Shown: positions 37,601-50,587, counted from the stretch's first letter. The stretch: DNA of 64,000 nt from Dreissena polymorpha (GCF_020536995.1 NC_068360.1:22212698-22276697); one strand, 5' to 3'. Numbers and translations are program-made. The notes: a model not told the origin generated them from the letters alone.

Positions 37601-40600
37601 AACCTTTTTGGGATGGTAGACTCCAAAGATAGGTAGGTACCAACACTCAGCATCATCTGCTAGCTTAGAAGCAAGTTCTGCATGACCACTAGAAAGCAGG
37701 TTACCCATAAAGTCTACAAAATGCTGTCTCTTAACAGGGTTCTTGTTCAGACTATTTTGGAGGGATTTGGCTCTTTGAAAAGCTTGGGCTTTATTGTTGG
37801 GAAGCTTGGGTCGTGGTGACTTAAATGGAAGTGGGGCGGACCATTTACTGTCGGAACCTAGTGTGAATTCACTGTCCATAATGGACAGAAACTCTCGGTC
37901 TTCAATGGACAATGACGCTTTCTCATCACGGACAGAAGATGCGAACACAAAATCATAAGTCATACAATCTAACTCATGAACATTGTTACATGGCATAAAC
38001 AGTGAATATCTACCATTATCAATGATATACATGCTTGAACAGTTATTTTGATCAACATTGTCATTTTCACATTTTTCAGACACAACATATTTACTCGAAC
38101 ATGGTGGCAAGATAGAGGCTCTCCCATCACCTACAATGTAGGTTTTATTTACATTTACATTGTTTGTAATATGCGAACTACCGAGACAAGTCTCGCCCAC
38201 AATAACCCAGCCCAATGGAAGTTTATGAGCATATGGCATATTTGATGCCCCAATCTTCTGATCCATCACATGGTGTGCTTCTATAAGGTCTCTTCCAATC
38301 AGAAGGTTGACACTACATGAGGGATCGACTGGTGGGATGTGTGGCGCTAGATCCTTCAGGTGGGAGTACGCCAGGGCGACTTCTGGCGTAGGAATCTCAT
38401 CTCTGTTGTTAGGCACTTCACACTCGAGCATTGATGGCATATCATATGAAACACTATTTTCATTAACACTTGTTACAACTAGATCAGTGGCTTTTCTGCC
38501 ATTTTTCACTTCAATGCCGTTACACGTATTAACTGAGTATTCAACAACATCACCCTTGACATTCAATTCATCGAAAAGTGTAGGTGAAGCCAACGATCTA
38601 TTTGATTGATCATCGATCAATGCGTACGTTTGCATTTTCAGTCCTGTCTGTTTGCTAGAAACTTCCACCAAAACTATTTTAGCACACGACTTCCCGACAA
38701 AGCCAGGGGTACCGCAAACTTGAGTGCATGAACTGTTCACGGATGAAGAATTTGTTACACCTTGGGGAGCAGGTACTCTATTCCGCTGCTGAGGCTTCCC
38801 GCCATACTTTGACGACACTGCTGGAGTAAAGTGCATGGCCGTGTGGTGGTTGTTGCCACACTCACTGCATTTCAATTCTTTATGACATGAGCCATGGAAA
38901 TCATCAAGACACTTGAAACACAGAAAGTTGTCTTTCAATAACTTCTTTCGATCAATGTAACTTTTCCTTTTAAAGTCCCTACATGACGCTAACATGTGAG
39001 AGTTGGAGTTGTGCAATGGACACTTGAATTTTGCTTGCCTACTTGGTGTGTAAGTACTTTGGTTTGTGTCCACATTCAGTTTGTTCACTCTGACACCCAG
39101 GGATCGCTTCTGGGCCTGAGGTGTGGCTATGCTAGTTGTCATTTCATACACAAAGCTAGGATCATTCTTCATCCTGCATTGCAAGTTCAGAAATTCCACA
39201 AAGAATGAAAATGGTGGGTACGGCACACTGTGTCTGATTTTGTACTCTGAAGCTTTAACCGTCCACCGCTCTTGTAGATGTATGGGAAGCTTGGCCACGA
39301 TGGGAGAAACACCATACGACGTGTCATAGAAAGAAAACATGTCTTTGTACTTGGGGTTATCTTTCAGAAAGTTAATTTCTGACACACAATCATACAACTC
39401 ATAAAGTGCTTTTGAATCTTTAGGATTAAGTCTAGGAAAAGCCTGCAGCCTTTGCCTTAAAGCAATTTCAACTCTTTCTGCTGCTCCATATCTCTCATCT
39501 AGACGATCCCAAATTCGTGATCTTGCAGATTCAGCACTGCCAGCACACGACGCGCGAATACTAGATGCCTGTCTGGAGGACTCTGGACCTAGCCACTTAA
39601 TCATCAAGTCTAATTCCTCAAATGCTGTCACGTCAAGCTCACTCATTACAGTTCTGAAACTTGTCTTCCACATCAGATAGTTTTCACACTTTTCGTCATA
39701 CCGGTATAACCTGTTCAGTAGAAGTTCCTTTTTAAGCAAGTATTTACTGAAGTCATTTATGCTTTCGACTAAGAGTGATGGTTGCTCTGTTGTAGGTGGT
39801 GGTGGTGCAAACTCAGGCGGAATAAGAAATGAACTATCATCATGGATTAAAGTTTGTTTTTCTGACTGTACATTTTGCACCTTTAAAATGTTTTGCTGTT
39901 CTGACACTTTAGAAGAATTTTCTAAAAATGTTGCAACCTTTTCCTGAGATGATGGAGAATGACAGGAAAGTTTCGAAAGTACCGACTTATTACCAATAGA
40001 ATGCACACTTCCTTCGAAAGTTTCTGCCTTTACTATGGCAATTGCTTCTTCTTCCTTCGTGTTCAGTAGCTGCAGCTCCGTTTGCAAATCCGCTTTCCTC
40101 CTTTCAGCAACAGCTCTTCTAATTGCCTCATTTTCTTCAAATTCAGCTTTCTCTCTCTTTAATTGAGCTTCCTTCTCAGCGAATAGCGCTTTCGTCTTAG
40201 CCGCCTCTGCTTCAGCCTGCAGCTTGACTGATATTACGGATGAATGAGCTGATATCCGAGAACTACCAGATGCAACTGAAGACACTTCTGTTTTATTATC
40301 CTCAATTTCTTGTATGGATTCATTAAGTTTACACAAGAATTCTTGTACATTAAATTCTATAGAAGAAATTTTCTTCTTGAGTGAAATGTTCTCAATGTTA
40401 CTTTCTACTGTACATGTTCTTGACAAATAATTTGAAAAATCACTAGCATTTGCCTCTAATACTTTCTTCTTAGTTAGAAAGTCCCGTTCCACTGCTTTAA
40501 GACGTTTAACATCACCCTTCGGTATATCAATTAGAGTAATAGATTCAATTTCATCAAAAAGTGGATTAACAGTGTTTTTGAACTTTTGAACATTTTCTTC

Positions 40601-40660
40601 GTAAATTTCCATCGCTGGTTGTGTTAACTTTTTGATACGTGAACTAGTTCTTGTGGTCAT
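34627..40660 (-). CDS. BEL/Pao gag-pol coding region (fossil or recent copy)
   Basis: Domains in order on the minus strand, with approximate positions. A coiled-coil-rich N-terminal region (40.66-39.8 kb) precedes a DUF1759-type gag core (39.75-39.1 kb). A Cys/His zinc-knuckle region with CFKCLDDFHGSCH and CSECGNNHH follows (about 39.0-38.8 kb), then a retropepsin-like domain with LIDDQSNRS (about 38.6 kb). The Pao-type reverse transcriptase with catalytic YVDDGL is near 37.2 kb, the RNase H-like region with VFSDSSE near 36.7 kb, an H2C2-type integrase zinc region near 35.65 kb, and the integrase core with VGVDCFGPW, YRSDRGTNF and GIWERM (35.55-35.15 kb). The region looks nearly whole, with about one break. 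It is clearly richer in G+C than the surrounding array. Confidence 0.9.
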
Positions 40661-40700
40661 ATTTTATGGCGGTTGTATAGTTCTTATACAGTTCTTTTAC

Positions 40701-41262
40701 TGTGCTGGGCCATAGTTCAGGAATTGGTGGAATCGTACAAATTCAAAGAACAACGCCTTGCCAGTTAACCGTTTTAATCGTAGTAAACGTTACGACCAAA
40801 AAGTTGGTAAAAGACTGAAAATACACAGAAAACAGGTTTAGAATGACGTAGACTTATTAAAATACTTTTATGACTAGTGATATTACAATACAATATCTAT
40901 TTTAACGTGTACCAGTTGTTTAAAGAACATATAAACCTAACACAAGTACGAATAGGTTTGAGTACGAATCTTGAAAATGGTAAATTTTACTATGAAATAT
41001 TCAAGAAGAAACTCTGAACTTATGCAAAATGAACATTATTACCAATATGACTAAATTAACAATATAAACACAATATCCTTACACTGTGTGGACTAAAGAA
41101 AGCCATGAAATTACAAGAAAATAAATGTGCGGGATGCCCGACCAGACGTTTCCGGTTCAATACTAGGTTACATTATACTATTATTAAAGCATCGATACAA
41201 AAACAGACACGGCTCGGGAATGAATCGAAAACAGAAATAAATGGAACAGTCGTTCCAGAACA
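40701..41262 (-). repeat. BEL/Pao 5' LTR
   Basis: A 562-bp copy of the LTR, identical by eye to the one at 33008-33569. Only 40 bp separate it from the gag start at 40660, and no obvious tRNA-complementary primer site beginning TGG lies directly next to it. Confidence 0.95.
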
Positions 41263-42366
41263 TGCATACTAAGCCAGTTTGTCAACAAGTACAATTATAC
41301 CTGATTAACAATGTCATAAGTTCATGTGTATTTTCTTTTTTCATTTAAAACGGCAAACGGAAAAACTTTGCAAAAGTGACATGTCTCAAACTTAAGTACC
41401 ATTTTAATTTTTCCTCTTTGAGATATTTTTTAATATGGGAAAACATTCTCAAAAATCCATGGTAAAGGCTATTTGAACAAACAAATTGTAATGAAAGAAA
41501 TGGAAATATTATACAACAACCATCAATTGATGATCACAAAGAAGAATTGCATCGCAAACTGTATCTAAAATATGAATATCTTAAACGAAAAGGCACTTAT
41601 GTTTGCGAAGTATCGTTTTTTCTAGGTTTTCCGGTTGCCATATAGACTGACCTGCACACTAAACTGTTGGAATAAAACTTGACTCGAATAATTAGCTCAT
41701 TAAATAAACTTTTAATTCTTTATTGATGCGAAATATCCCGAATAATTTAAATAAAACTAAGATTTTTAATAACTAGCAAGCATCGTCAGCAACATTAAAA
41801 AACCATAAATAGCAGGTTAATACAAAGTAGAAATATGACAATTTCCAAATAATAATTGAATAAAGAAACACTAAACTACATTTTTTATGTTGCAACTGGT
41901 GGGATTAACATTACGACAAACAGTAAAAAAAATGTATTTTTTCGGTAAAAACAACGGGTACCATTAAAATTGTCAACTATTTTGCTGCGTTTATTAAGAT
42001 GTCTGTTGCCACTGTTAGTGGACGCACGTTTATTTATATTTTATATTCATTTAAATTAGCAGTACATAAATATTGTAAATATTTTGTCTTGCAATATGTT
42101 CGTAAGTATTCTATTGAACACTTTTATAAGATAATGCCACAGGCACCGGACATTCGGAAATTTACAACAAATGTCTTGGACTTGAAGCAATTTGCGTAAT
42201 TTAATCAAACTTATTACGTAGTCACATTCAATCCCTCTTATTCAAGAGCAAGCACAAGTCACGCCATGCATGCGTATGTTTGTTACAGTATACGGTGCTT
42301 AACTGTAAAGAATAACAGCTCTATCAACAAATAAGTTTGAAGTATTAAATACATCGCAGTCGATCT

Positions 42367-42369
<3 letters not shown>

Positions 42370-42450
<81 letters not shown>
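42370..42450. repeat. (AT)n microsatellite
   Basis: About 80 bp of uninterrupted AT dinucleotides. At the matching place in unit 1 (about 7165) there is only a short AATATAATATATG, so the tract expanded after the units duplicated. Confidence 0.95.
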
Positions 42451-42452
<2 letters not shown>

Positions 42453-43615
42453 TTCTGATTATCGTGTTTCTGTCAACTCTTAGCTTGCAATTTAGAAGAA
42501 TATATGTTAGACATTTATATAATTACATTCTGCCTTTAGAGGTATTTAAATGTGTAACTCAGTCAAGCTGATAGTTAGGTATATCAGATTTCGTCTCATT
42601 TTAAGTGTCGTGAAGGTAACAATTCATTCTGCTATTTTTATTAATCTGGCATTGTATATTAGTCAAATTACAATAACAGAAAAATAGAAAATTATTGTTC
42701 TTATTTGATTTATTCAATTGAACAGAATATTTATTTTGGATTCTGTAACTCAGTTTTACATATTTATATCATCAAATCCCCGTGCAAGATTGGCAAGGGT
42801 CATATTATAGCATGAAAGATTTCAAGGATGCTTAATACATAATGTGTCGCAGACATCGGACATTATTCTAAAGTGAATTAAGTCCACGCAGGAAGTTCAG
42901 GAATTTTGGTATACATATAAAAGACAACAACAATAAAAATGAGACAGAGAACACGCTTTCATAAAAAGAATTTTGAACAACAAATAATATTTAAAGCATT
43001 TAAATTATTAATAACTGCGATAAAATACTTGTTCAGGTTTCAACTTTATTGACCATCAGTAAACTATACCCCAGACAATAAAAAGTGGACAATCATAAAA
43101 ATATTTATAAAATCTAGGACATATATACACAAATAAATTTAAAGAATACAAAATATATATTTTAAGAAAGCTAAACATCAAACCGAAGCTAAAGTCTATA
43201 ATTTATAGATGTCTCTAGTTAAATATTTGTATTATCATTTTGATTCGTAATCTAATTTAATATGTTGATCAATGAAATAATAATAAACTTAAGTCAATAA
43301 ATATTTAAAAATACAAAAGAATATACAGAACCAACAGGTAGATAAAAGAAAATCGGACTATAATCATTGCCAAAGTGTTCCAGTTTTTTGTCAAAATAAA
43401 TCTGCCGTCATTGCATACATCGTCAACGTCTTGATCAAAGCAAAACGAAATGACAGTGTCACGCGCAGAAATACCTGTCCGTACATATTAATAAATGTAT
43501 GGTGCGAAGAAAAAATAACATTCAAATTTTACATCTGAAATTAAATATTTAAATGAAGATAACTTCTAAAATATCCAGGTGTTTTACACAGCATGCACTT
43601 GTACATGCCGAAAGT

Positions 43616-43810
43616 GTAGCGTCTAGAAAAAAGGCCTTGGCAAACAGCGAAGACCCAGATCAAACGCCGCATTATACGGCGTCTCATCAGGGTCTGCGCT
43701 GCTTGCTTAAAGGAATTTATGTAAGAAATATTCTAAACATAGAAATAAGTATATTGAACATCCCTAACTTTGGAAAGGATGGAAGATTCCACTAGGCATA
43801 AATGGGTTAA
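43616..43810 (+). mobile_element. Short hairpin-bearing interspersed repeat
   Basis: An insertion of about 195 bp in unit 4; unit 1 (about 8335) lacks it. It contains a compact hairpin (ACGCCGC...GCGGCGT-like, 43670-43682) nested in a longer one (GACCC...GGGTC), the segment TTTATGTAAGAAATATTCTA, and ends CACTAGGCATAAATGGGTTA. I recall this sequence type as a very abundant bivalve repeat; it lacks a visible poly(A) or pol III box, so I leave it unclassified. Confidence 0.65.
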
Positions 43811-44459
43811 TAACTAATTGTGTTTTTGTTCAATAAATAAGAATCTAATCGAGCAGAACTGTATTTATTTTTAGCAGATTATTTTGGGAAAGCTAATGTT
43901 TAATTTAATGAGGGATAATACATCGCACGAAAGATTTGTAAAAGAGGAAAAATATACCGAAGATACAAATTTAAATTTGCAGGCTAGAACCGCAATAAAA
44001 CCGAAAAACAATATTGGAGCAATCGTAATAAAGATGCAATAAATTTCAGTGTTTGCAGCTTTTATTAATAGCTTTTTTCAACCGTTAATCAATTATCAAA
44101 ACTATATAGAGGCTTGAATGTTCGAATATGCTGTCCGTCAAGTGATAATTTTGAGACGAATTTAAATACTTCTCATTCTATACATAAATATGAGAACTGT
44201 GTTTAATTAAAAAGCCAAAATAAAATTTTGAATACTTAAATGTTTTATTAAATTATGCTTGTTTTTTTTGTCTGAGTAAATATAACAGAAAACGTTTAAA
44301 AAAACACTAGAAAAAAAGCGCACAAACCATACTGATAGTGATAATGTAAACTTGCAACATGTTTTACAAATAACATTTTTTGACTTTAATAATTTTATCT
44401 AACGGAATGTTTCGTTTTTTGCCACTCATGATAACATTTTTATGTTTTCACATGCCATT

Positions 44460-45452
44460 AATGCTGGGGATTAAAGGTTAACACTGACAAAACGAAAATA
44501 ATGGTGTTTCGCAAGCGAAGTAATTTATTACCATCTGAAACATGGACGTTTGAAGGTCAGAAAATAGAAGTAGTAAATGATTTTAATTATTCATAGATAT
44601 GTTAGGATGGATAAATACTGGTTTAAACTTATTCAAACCGATAACATAATTTTAAAATCAATTTAAAGTCAAGCTCTAAATGATTGCCAAAATGGTCGTT
44701 ACAATTGGGTATCTAATATAAAAAAAATTGTTAGACATCTACGGTTTGTCATACGTGTTTAATAATCCAAGCTCTGTTGATGTTAAAATATTTATACCAC
44801 ATTTTAAAAATGTTGTTATTGATACCTATAAACAAGAGTGGTTTCGATCTGTTGAAAATAGCTCTGTTTTAGATATGTACCGTGTATTTAAGCCTATGTT
44901 TGTTCACGAAAATTATTTAGATTTACTACCTAAATCACTAAGACACTCCGTCACAAAGCTTCGAACTTCGAGTCTGCCACTTAGAATTCAAACTGGAAGA
45001 TAGATATGCTGGTCAAAATATACCTCGAAACGAACGTTATTGCATTTGCTGTAACGAATTAGATGTCGAAGATGAGTTTCATTTTGTTTGTAAATGCCCT
45101 TTGTACATTGATATTAGAAGAAATTACCTTAAGAAATGTTACTATGTTAAGCCTTCTGTTTATAAATTCCACCAATTGTTGAATACAACGAATAAATTTG
45201 AACTAATTAAATTTGCATAATTTGTAAAAGATGCTATGATTTTTAGAAATAATATTTCTAATATTGTTACCTAACTTCAAAAAATATCCTCCATATTTAA
45301 AAGAAGTATTTTACCTTGAATTTTCATAACCGGATACGATGCTGCTTATGTTTACATTTTTACTATGTTTATTTCTGTGACATATTTGATTGTGAAATTT
45401 ATAGTGTTTAGGCGATGGACACTGTGCAAGTCTGAATAAATATGTCTTGTCT
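44460..45452 (+). mobile_element. 5'-truncated LINE with 7-bp target duplication
   Basis: TGCCATT lies at 44453-44459 and 45453-45459, and units 1 and 2 lack the DNA between. Coding remnants on the plus strand are the end of an RT domain (NTDKTKIMVFRK near 44480), an internal deletion, a C-terminal domain open at 44728-45003 (FIPHFKNVVIDTYKQEW), and a Cys-rich end (CICCNELDVEDEFHFVCKCP near 45035-45100). A 4-bp duplication (GATAGATA, about 44998-45012) breaks the frame before the Cys-rich end. The 3' end is AATAAATATGTCTTGTCT. Confidence 0.85.
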
Positions 45453-47610
45453 TGCCATTGAAAATTATATATATAATGAAAATTGAAGAATACGGTAATA
45501 TAGCAGGAAGTTTAATAAATGTGACGTAAATGTTAAAACAAATTATTAATTTTTCTTCTCAAGATCAATAACTATTGTCGGTGGAACATTTGGGTATACT
45601 AACATGCATGAAAAAAGCCGATGATGAAATCTGCTGTGAAAGCATAACAGCTGATTTGCATCGGAAGGGAGAAAACGAAGGGTTTTAATGTCCTGTCTTT
45701 GAAATATCATTGTTGATTTTGATTTAATTGTGTTACATCATGGACCCATGGCTGTGGTCTGATTTCAATCCAAGCAAATCCTTGCAGTAGTAGGCTAAAT
45801 TAGGAATACTAAGTAATGTAGTTCAAATATCCATTAGTGGTCGTGTGTGAAAAGCATTTCTCGAATGTATTCAAACAACGCTTTGGATGAATGCATATAA
45901 TCTGATATGGTTTTTTTCCTCCAATAAATGCGTCCTAATAGTATGTAATTATTTTAATGGACGTTGTGTACCTTTGCAAAATGTCAATTAGTGTGATTAG
46001 TAACGTCTGATTAGCACCATTCATGGTACTCTGACGACAGTACGCAATTCATAAAAAAGAAGAAAGGCAAACTGCGATGGTTCGTCAACAAAATACATTA
46101 TTGATACCTGATATCCGATTACTTATTTTCAATTACATTAGTTTATATTAGAATTATGTTTCATAAAACTGGCCTGTACCGTGACCTTTCTTAACAGTAC
46201 CATGAATGCATACGTTCATTGCTGGTATCATGTATTTAGCTCTGGATTGATACAAAAGACCCATACCTTGCGATAGCGGCGGACATGGGATGTAAAGCAC
46301 TTATAGTAGCGGTTGAATAGTTTTCAGTAGCTGTAAACGATCGTTTCTTAATTTATCTTTTTCATTATTAAGAGGTGTTAGAAGCGACAATTTAGTATGA
46401 TTATGACACAATGTTATTCAAGCATTTCCAAACAATTAAATAATAACTATGTGTTAATGGTGGAGCATTCTTAATACCAAATAGTAAATACGTTAAAATA
46501 CATGTTAACTAAGCTAACTGGTAACATATCATTCATATTGTCAATATTCATGTTTATGATGGGCTGTTTATATAGATGTGACCTGAAGAAAATACTAAAA
46601 TTATTAAGGTCTGTTAAGATATATGAGTAAAGTAGTAACACATCCATAATTTACAGAAGTATATGCAATAAGCAGGCAAAAATTAATACCCCAGCGTTTG
46701 AGCAAAATATGTACTAACAAATATGCAAATGTCATGTTGATTGTCAGGTCATTCAAAACCCATCACAATCTAACAACTAATCAGTACTGTATTTTTGCAA
46801 AAAGTATGAAGTTTTTTTTCCAAGGCAAGTGACCAATGACGAAAACAGAACAAGACAACAAAACTTTAGAAAAACATGTTGTATTTAAAACTTCTCAATG
46901 GGCACATTGTTGTTTGATCAAACGCCTATAATAATGGAAGTTTTATCTGTCCAGTGCGGTGTTACGTTATAGTTTATTACAGTCTCATCAGCATTTATAC
47001 CATCACAACATACAATAAAACATAAGCATAATAATTAAATTCTGCCACTCGGATCTATCGAGTTTTAAGAGACTAGAACATGGAGCTTAGTGGTAATACA
47101 TTATAATTTTTATTATTATGCGCTTAGCAAATATTAAAAATAATTGTCAAACAAACAACAATTACGCCGTCACGGTTACGTTTTTCGAGGTCAATAGAAA
47201 AGTCAAGGCGTCAACAAAAGTTATCAATATATTTAAACTGCCATGTGATTTTATAAACTTGGCGGTATTATTTTGTTCTAGTTGTTACAATTGCTATATA
47301 AATTTCTGACGAATGAAGCGTTGTGCTCTAACACACTGGTTAAATAATAAGTAAAATAAAATGCCCTCGTTCGTAAACACCGCTAAAACACTTCTGTTGC
47401 AAACGAATACTGCTCCACCACAGGTCGTATTTTTTGCGTATTATCATTACATAATTGCAAAAAACGTAAGTATATTATTACACATTAAAATATAGCAATG
47501 GATAGTAAATTATGGTTTGTATTTCAGAGTTTTAACGATACATTTTTTATGGTTCATATTTTATCTAAAAAAAGTATTCCAGGGAGCAATATTTTTAGTC
47601 TTTTTATAGT
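45453..47610 (+). repeat. Array unit 4, middle part
   Basis: Collinear with units 1 and 2: a core block (45555-45695), the CATGGACCCATGGCTGTGG block (45738), the ATGTATTTAGCTCTGGATTG block (46228), exon X (46820-46975), the intron-like CAATTACGCCGTCACGG block (47157) and the GCTCTAACACACTGG block (47324). It ends where exon Y begins and is split by nested insertions. Confidence 0.6.
46820..46975 (+). pseudogene. Exon X, copy 4
   Basis: Resembles the inverted copy at 31947-32095 more than copy 1: it begins GCAAGTGACCAATGACGAAA and reads GAAGTTTTATCTGTCCAGTG without the extra base seen in copies 1 and 5. The donor side is damaged (GTTACGTTATAG in place of the AAG-GTAATA junction). Confidence 0.35.
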
Positions 47611-48230
47611 TTAAAGGCCCTATAAAGGTGACAAATCAAATTATTATCCATATAAACTGGTCTAATTTTTATCCGTTTTCAGTTACTCTTGCATAAAAAT
47701 GCTAATAACACAGCTTAGGTGCAACGTTGTCAAGAATTATGGAATATATACCCTTTTCATAATTGGAAAAAAAGTTTACAACTTTGCAACTAACGTGGTG
47801 TGTAGTCTCAAAGCGGTGACGTATGCTAAAAATAGCCGAAAGAAAATTCAATTTTAATTCTATTTTAAACAAGTTTTTATCAGCAGAAAGTAACATATAA
47901 GATCACCAAAAACGTTTTAACCATTTTATATAGACCTACTTTGTGAGTGATACCGGAAACCGTTGTAAATCAACGATATATTTTTGGTGACCTGAGTCAC
48001 TTTCACTTTCCAAAGTAGACAGCGATGTAAATAAACTGATTGTTTGTAAACACAATTGACTGGAGGACACTGTATTTTGAGCTCAAAACAAGTTGTATTG
48101 CTCATTTTTGTATGTTAATGTTCAATAGCATATATATATTGTTTGTTTATAACATTTATAAAGAAAATATGAAAAAAATATTTTAAAATCGGTAAGTAAT
48201 TACAGATCGGCACCTTTATAGAGCCTTTAA
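47611..48230. mobile_element. TTAA-flanked non-autonomous DNA transposon, family A
   Basis: The element proper is 47615-48226 (612 bp), with ends AGGCCCTATAAAGGTG and CACCTTTATAGAGCCT, inverted repeats with one mismatch, and a TTAA copy on each side. A TTAA target duplication is the hallmark of piggyBac-type transposition, though the ends do not by themselves prove it. It has no transposase ORF. It is inserted in the tail of the SINE that follows. Confidence 0.75.
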
Positions 48231-48408
48231 ACCTATTTATTTGAGAAGAGCCTAAGGTTTATTTGAAACGCTCTCGTGTCTGATTCTTGGGTCTAAGATT
48301 AGTAATTGTTGTATATGGTGGAGATCTAAAGTACGCCCACACAGCGGGGAATGAACCCATGACCTCCCGGACGCTAGGCGGACACCATATCAACTCCGCC
48401 ACGGCCAT
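48227..48408 (-). mobile_element. tRNA-derived SINE, copy 1
   Basis: On the minus strand it has a tRNA-like head with an A box (GGCGGAGTTGATATGGTG, diverged) and a B box (GGGTTCATTCC), then the shared body (GTACTTTAGATCTCC...AACGCTCTCGTG complement) and an A-rich tail interrupted by the TTAA element at 47615-48226. It matches the better preserved copy at 58550-58753. Confidence 0.75.
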
Positions 48409-49944
48409 TTGTTTTAACGCCGACCACCTTCACAAAGTATATTCAAATTTCAAATGGCTCGCAGTGGTTAAAACAGTTTTAACATAAGACCATGTCAAGT
48501 AGAAATTACGTCCACAATATCTTCGATTGTGATCAAGCATCATACATAGACTGTTTTTGTTGCAAACCGATTTGCAGCGGCTAACGTAGATGTATGACAA
48601 CGGCATTGCCTTGATTCTCAGCTTCCGTTCTAAACAAACATATGCGAGTCATGAAATTACACAATAGCACATTTCTTTAAATGGTTTTCAAATGCGGAAC
48701 AAGGCCAGTCTGAGACTAAGTGACATTCTATATCGTGACATTGTTTAAGTCTCACAAACGGGACATTTTTTTATTAGTTTGTCCATCGCAAACACTCATT
48801 AAACGTCAATACATAATATGTATACAAATAAAATACATATAAATGTTAAGTCGATAGTAAAGTAGTACGTTTATCAGATAAAATTTCTGACCAATACCCT
48901 CTAAAAATGTAGTGAACGAATTATTTACTTTTGCACATGTTGTTGACTTTTGATATAAAGTAGTTTTCTTTTTGTATACTTTTTACAATTGACTACAAAA
49001 CATGGCAAAAAGCTAGAAATAAAATTAATCCTAAAAAGAAGAAAGGAAAACTGCGATGGTCCGTCAACAAAATACATTATTGATACCTGATATCGGATTA
49101 CTTATTTTTAATTACATTAGTTAACATTAGACTTATGTTTCATACAACTGGCCAGTACCATGACCTTTCTAAACAGTTCATGAATGCATACGTTCATTGC
49201 TGGTATCATGTATTTAGCTCTGGATTGATACAAAAGACCCATACCTTGCGATAGCGGCGGACATGGGATGTACAGCACTTAGAGTAGCGGTTGAATAGTG
49301 TTCAGTAGTTGTGAACGATCGTTACTTAATTATATAGCCCTTTTTCATTATTAAGTGGTGTAAGGATCGACAATTTAGTATGACTATGACACAATGTTAT
49401 TCAAGTATTTGCAAAACAATTAAATATCAATAACTCTGTGTTTATGGTGGGGCATTCTTAATATCAAATAGCAAACACGCTGAACTACATCTTTACTAAG
49501 CTTAATGGTAACATATTAGTCATATTGGTAATATTCCGGTTTTAAAAGGGCTCTGTCCATAAAGAATTGTTCCTTATGGTAATTATAATAATTTAGTTAT
49601 GTTGCGTTATCAACGAGAAGTCACAGAGAGACACAGCCATAATATACAGAATTATGTGAAATAAGCAGCAATATTGTAATTTTAAACGCATACTGCTGCA
49701 CAATTTTCTTTATAATCATTGTTAAGTTGTTCAATCTTTCAGTACTAACATTAATACCCCGGTATGTGAGCAAATGTCCCTACAAATATGCTAATGTCAT
49801 GTTAATTGTCATGCATTTGTGTTATGTCAATAACAAAATTTATAACCATTCACAATCCAACAATATAACGAATTTGCTTTTGTACTTCGAATTCTGCTGT
49901 TTTGAAATTCAGTACTGTATTCATTGAAGAAGTTTGTGTTTTTT

Positions 49945-50101
49945 CCAAGGCAAGTGACGAATAACAAAAACAGACAACGAAACTTTAGAGAAATATCTTT
50001 TATTTAACATTTCACAATGGGCATATTGTTGTATGATCAAACGCCTAAAATTATAGAAGTTAGTTTCTTTCCAGGGAGGTGTTACGTTAAATGGGTCTAA
50101 G
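49945..50101 (+). pseudogene. Exon X, copy 5
   Basis: Acceptor TTTTTTCCAAG, then GCAAGTGACGAATAACAAAA, and a strong donor after GGGTCTAAG (GTAATATATG). In the phase that matches exon Y its end reads GGVTLNGSK. The upstream part is out of frame or stopped relative to the inverted copy, unless only the last segment after TTTCTTTCCAG is the exon. Confidence 0.35.
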
Positions 50102-50587
50102 GTAATATATGATAAAATTTAAGTTAATGCGCAAAGCCAATAGTCACAATAATTATCAAACAAGCAACAATTACACCGTCACGGTCCTGTTTTTAGGTCA
50201 ATAGAACGGTCAAGGCATCAACAAAGTAATCATTCTATTTATAATATCCAGTGAGTTTACAAACTTGCCGGTGTTATTTTTTTCTAGTTCTTAAAATTGA
50301 TAATATAAACTGCTTACGAATGAATCGTTGTGCTCTAACACACTGGTCAAATGTTAAGTAAAATAAAACGCCCTCGTTCGTAAACACCGCTATAACACTA
50401 CTGTTCCAAACAAATATTGCTCCACCACAGGTCGTATACTGTGCGTATTATAATTACATAATTGCAACAGCGTAGATATACAACAACACATTAAATATAT
50501 CCATAAATAGTAATTGATGAGTTTTCTTTCAGATTTTTAAAGATGCATGTTTATGGTGCATATTTTACCTAAACTGTAATATTTCAG

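Larger units (their letters stand above)
33008..41262 (-). mobile_element. BEL/Pao LTR retrotransposon, young, nearly whole
   Basis: An 8.26-kb LTR element read right to left, inserted into the array between blocks that are contiguous in units 1 and 2. Its two 562-bp LTRs (TG...CA) look identical by eye and a 5-bp TGCAT duplication flanks it. The coding region has the BEL/Pao order: gag, zinc knuckle, protease, reverse transcriptase, RNase H, integrase. A purine-rich tract (GGACGGGGAG) abuts the 3' LTR. About one break is apparent in the coding region; otherwise it looks whole. Identical LTRs imply a recent insertion, later than the array duplications. Confidence 0.95.
41263..44459 (+). repeat. 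Array unit 4, left part
   Basis: Collinear with unit 1 at 5750-9360: the GACCTGCACACTAAACTGTT block (about 41650), the TTTATTAAGATGTCTGTTGC block (41989), the site that carries the foldback MITE in unit 1 but is empty here (about 43838), and CATCGCACGAAAGATTTGTA (43920). No intact gene was seen; frames such as the one starting at 41999 are remnants of array sequence without splice signals or motifs. Confidence 0.6.
47585..48585 (+). pseudogene. Exon Y, copy 2, split by nested insertions
   Basis: The start of exon Y (GGAGCAATATTTTTA, about 47583) is separated from the rest (GCCGACCACCTTCACAAAG at 48419 onward) by a SINE that itself contains the TTAA element. The downstream half matches 50600-50780 with further small changes. 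It cannot encode the exon. Confidence 0.5.
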
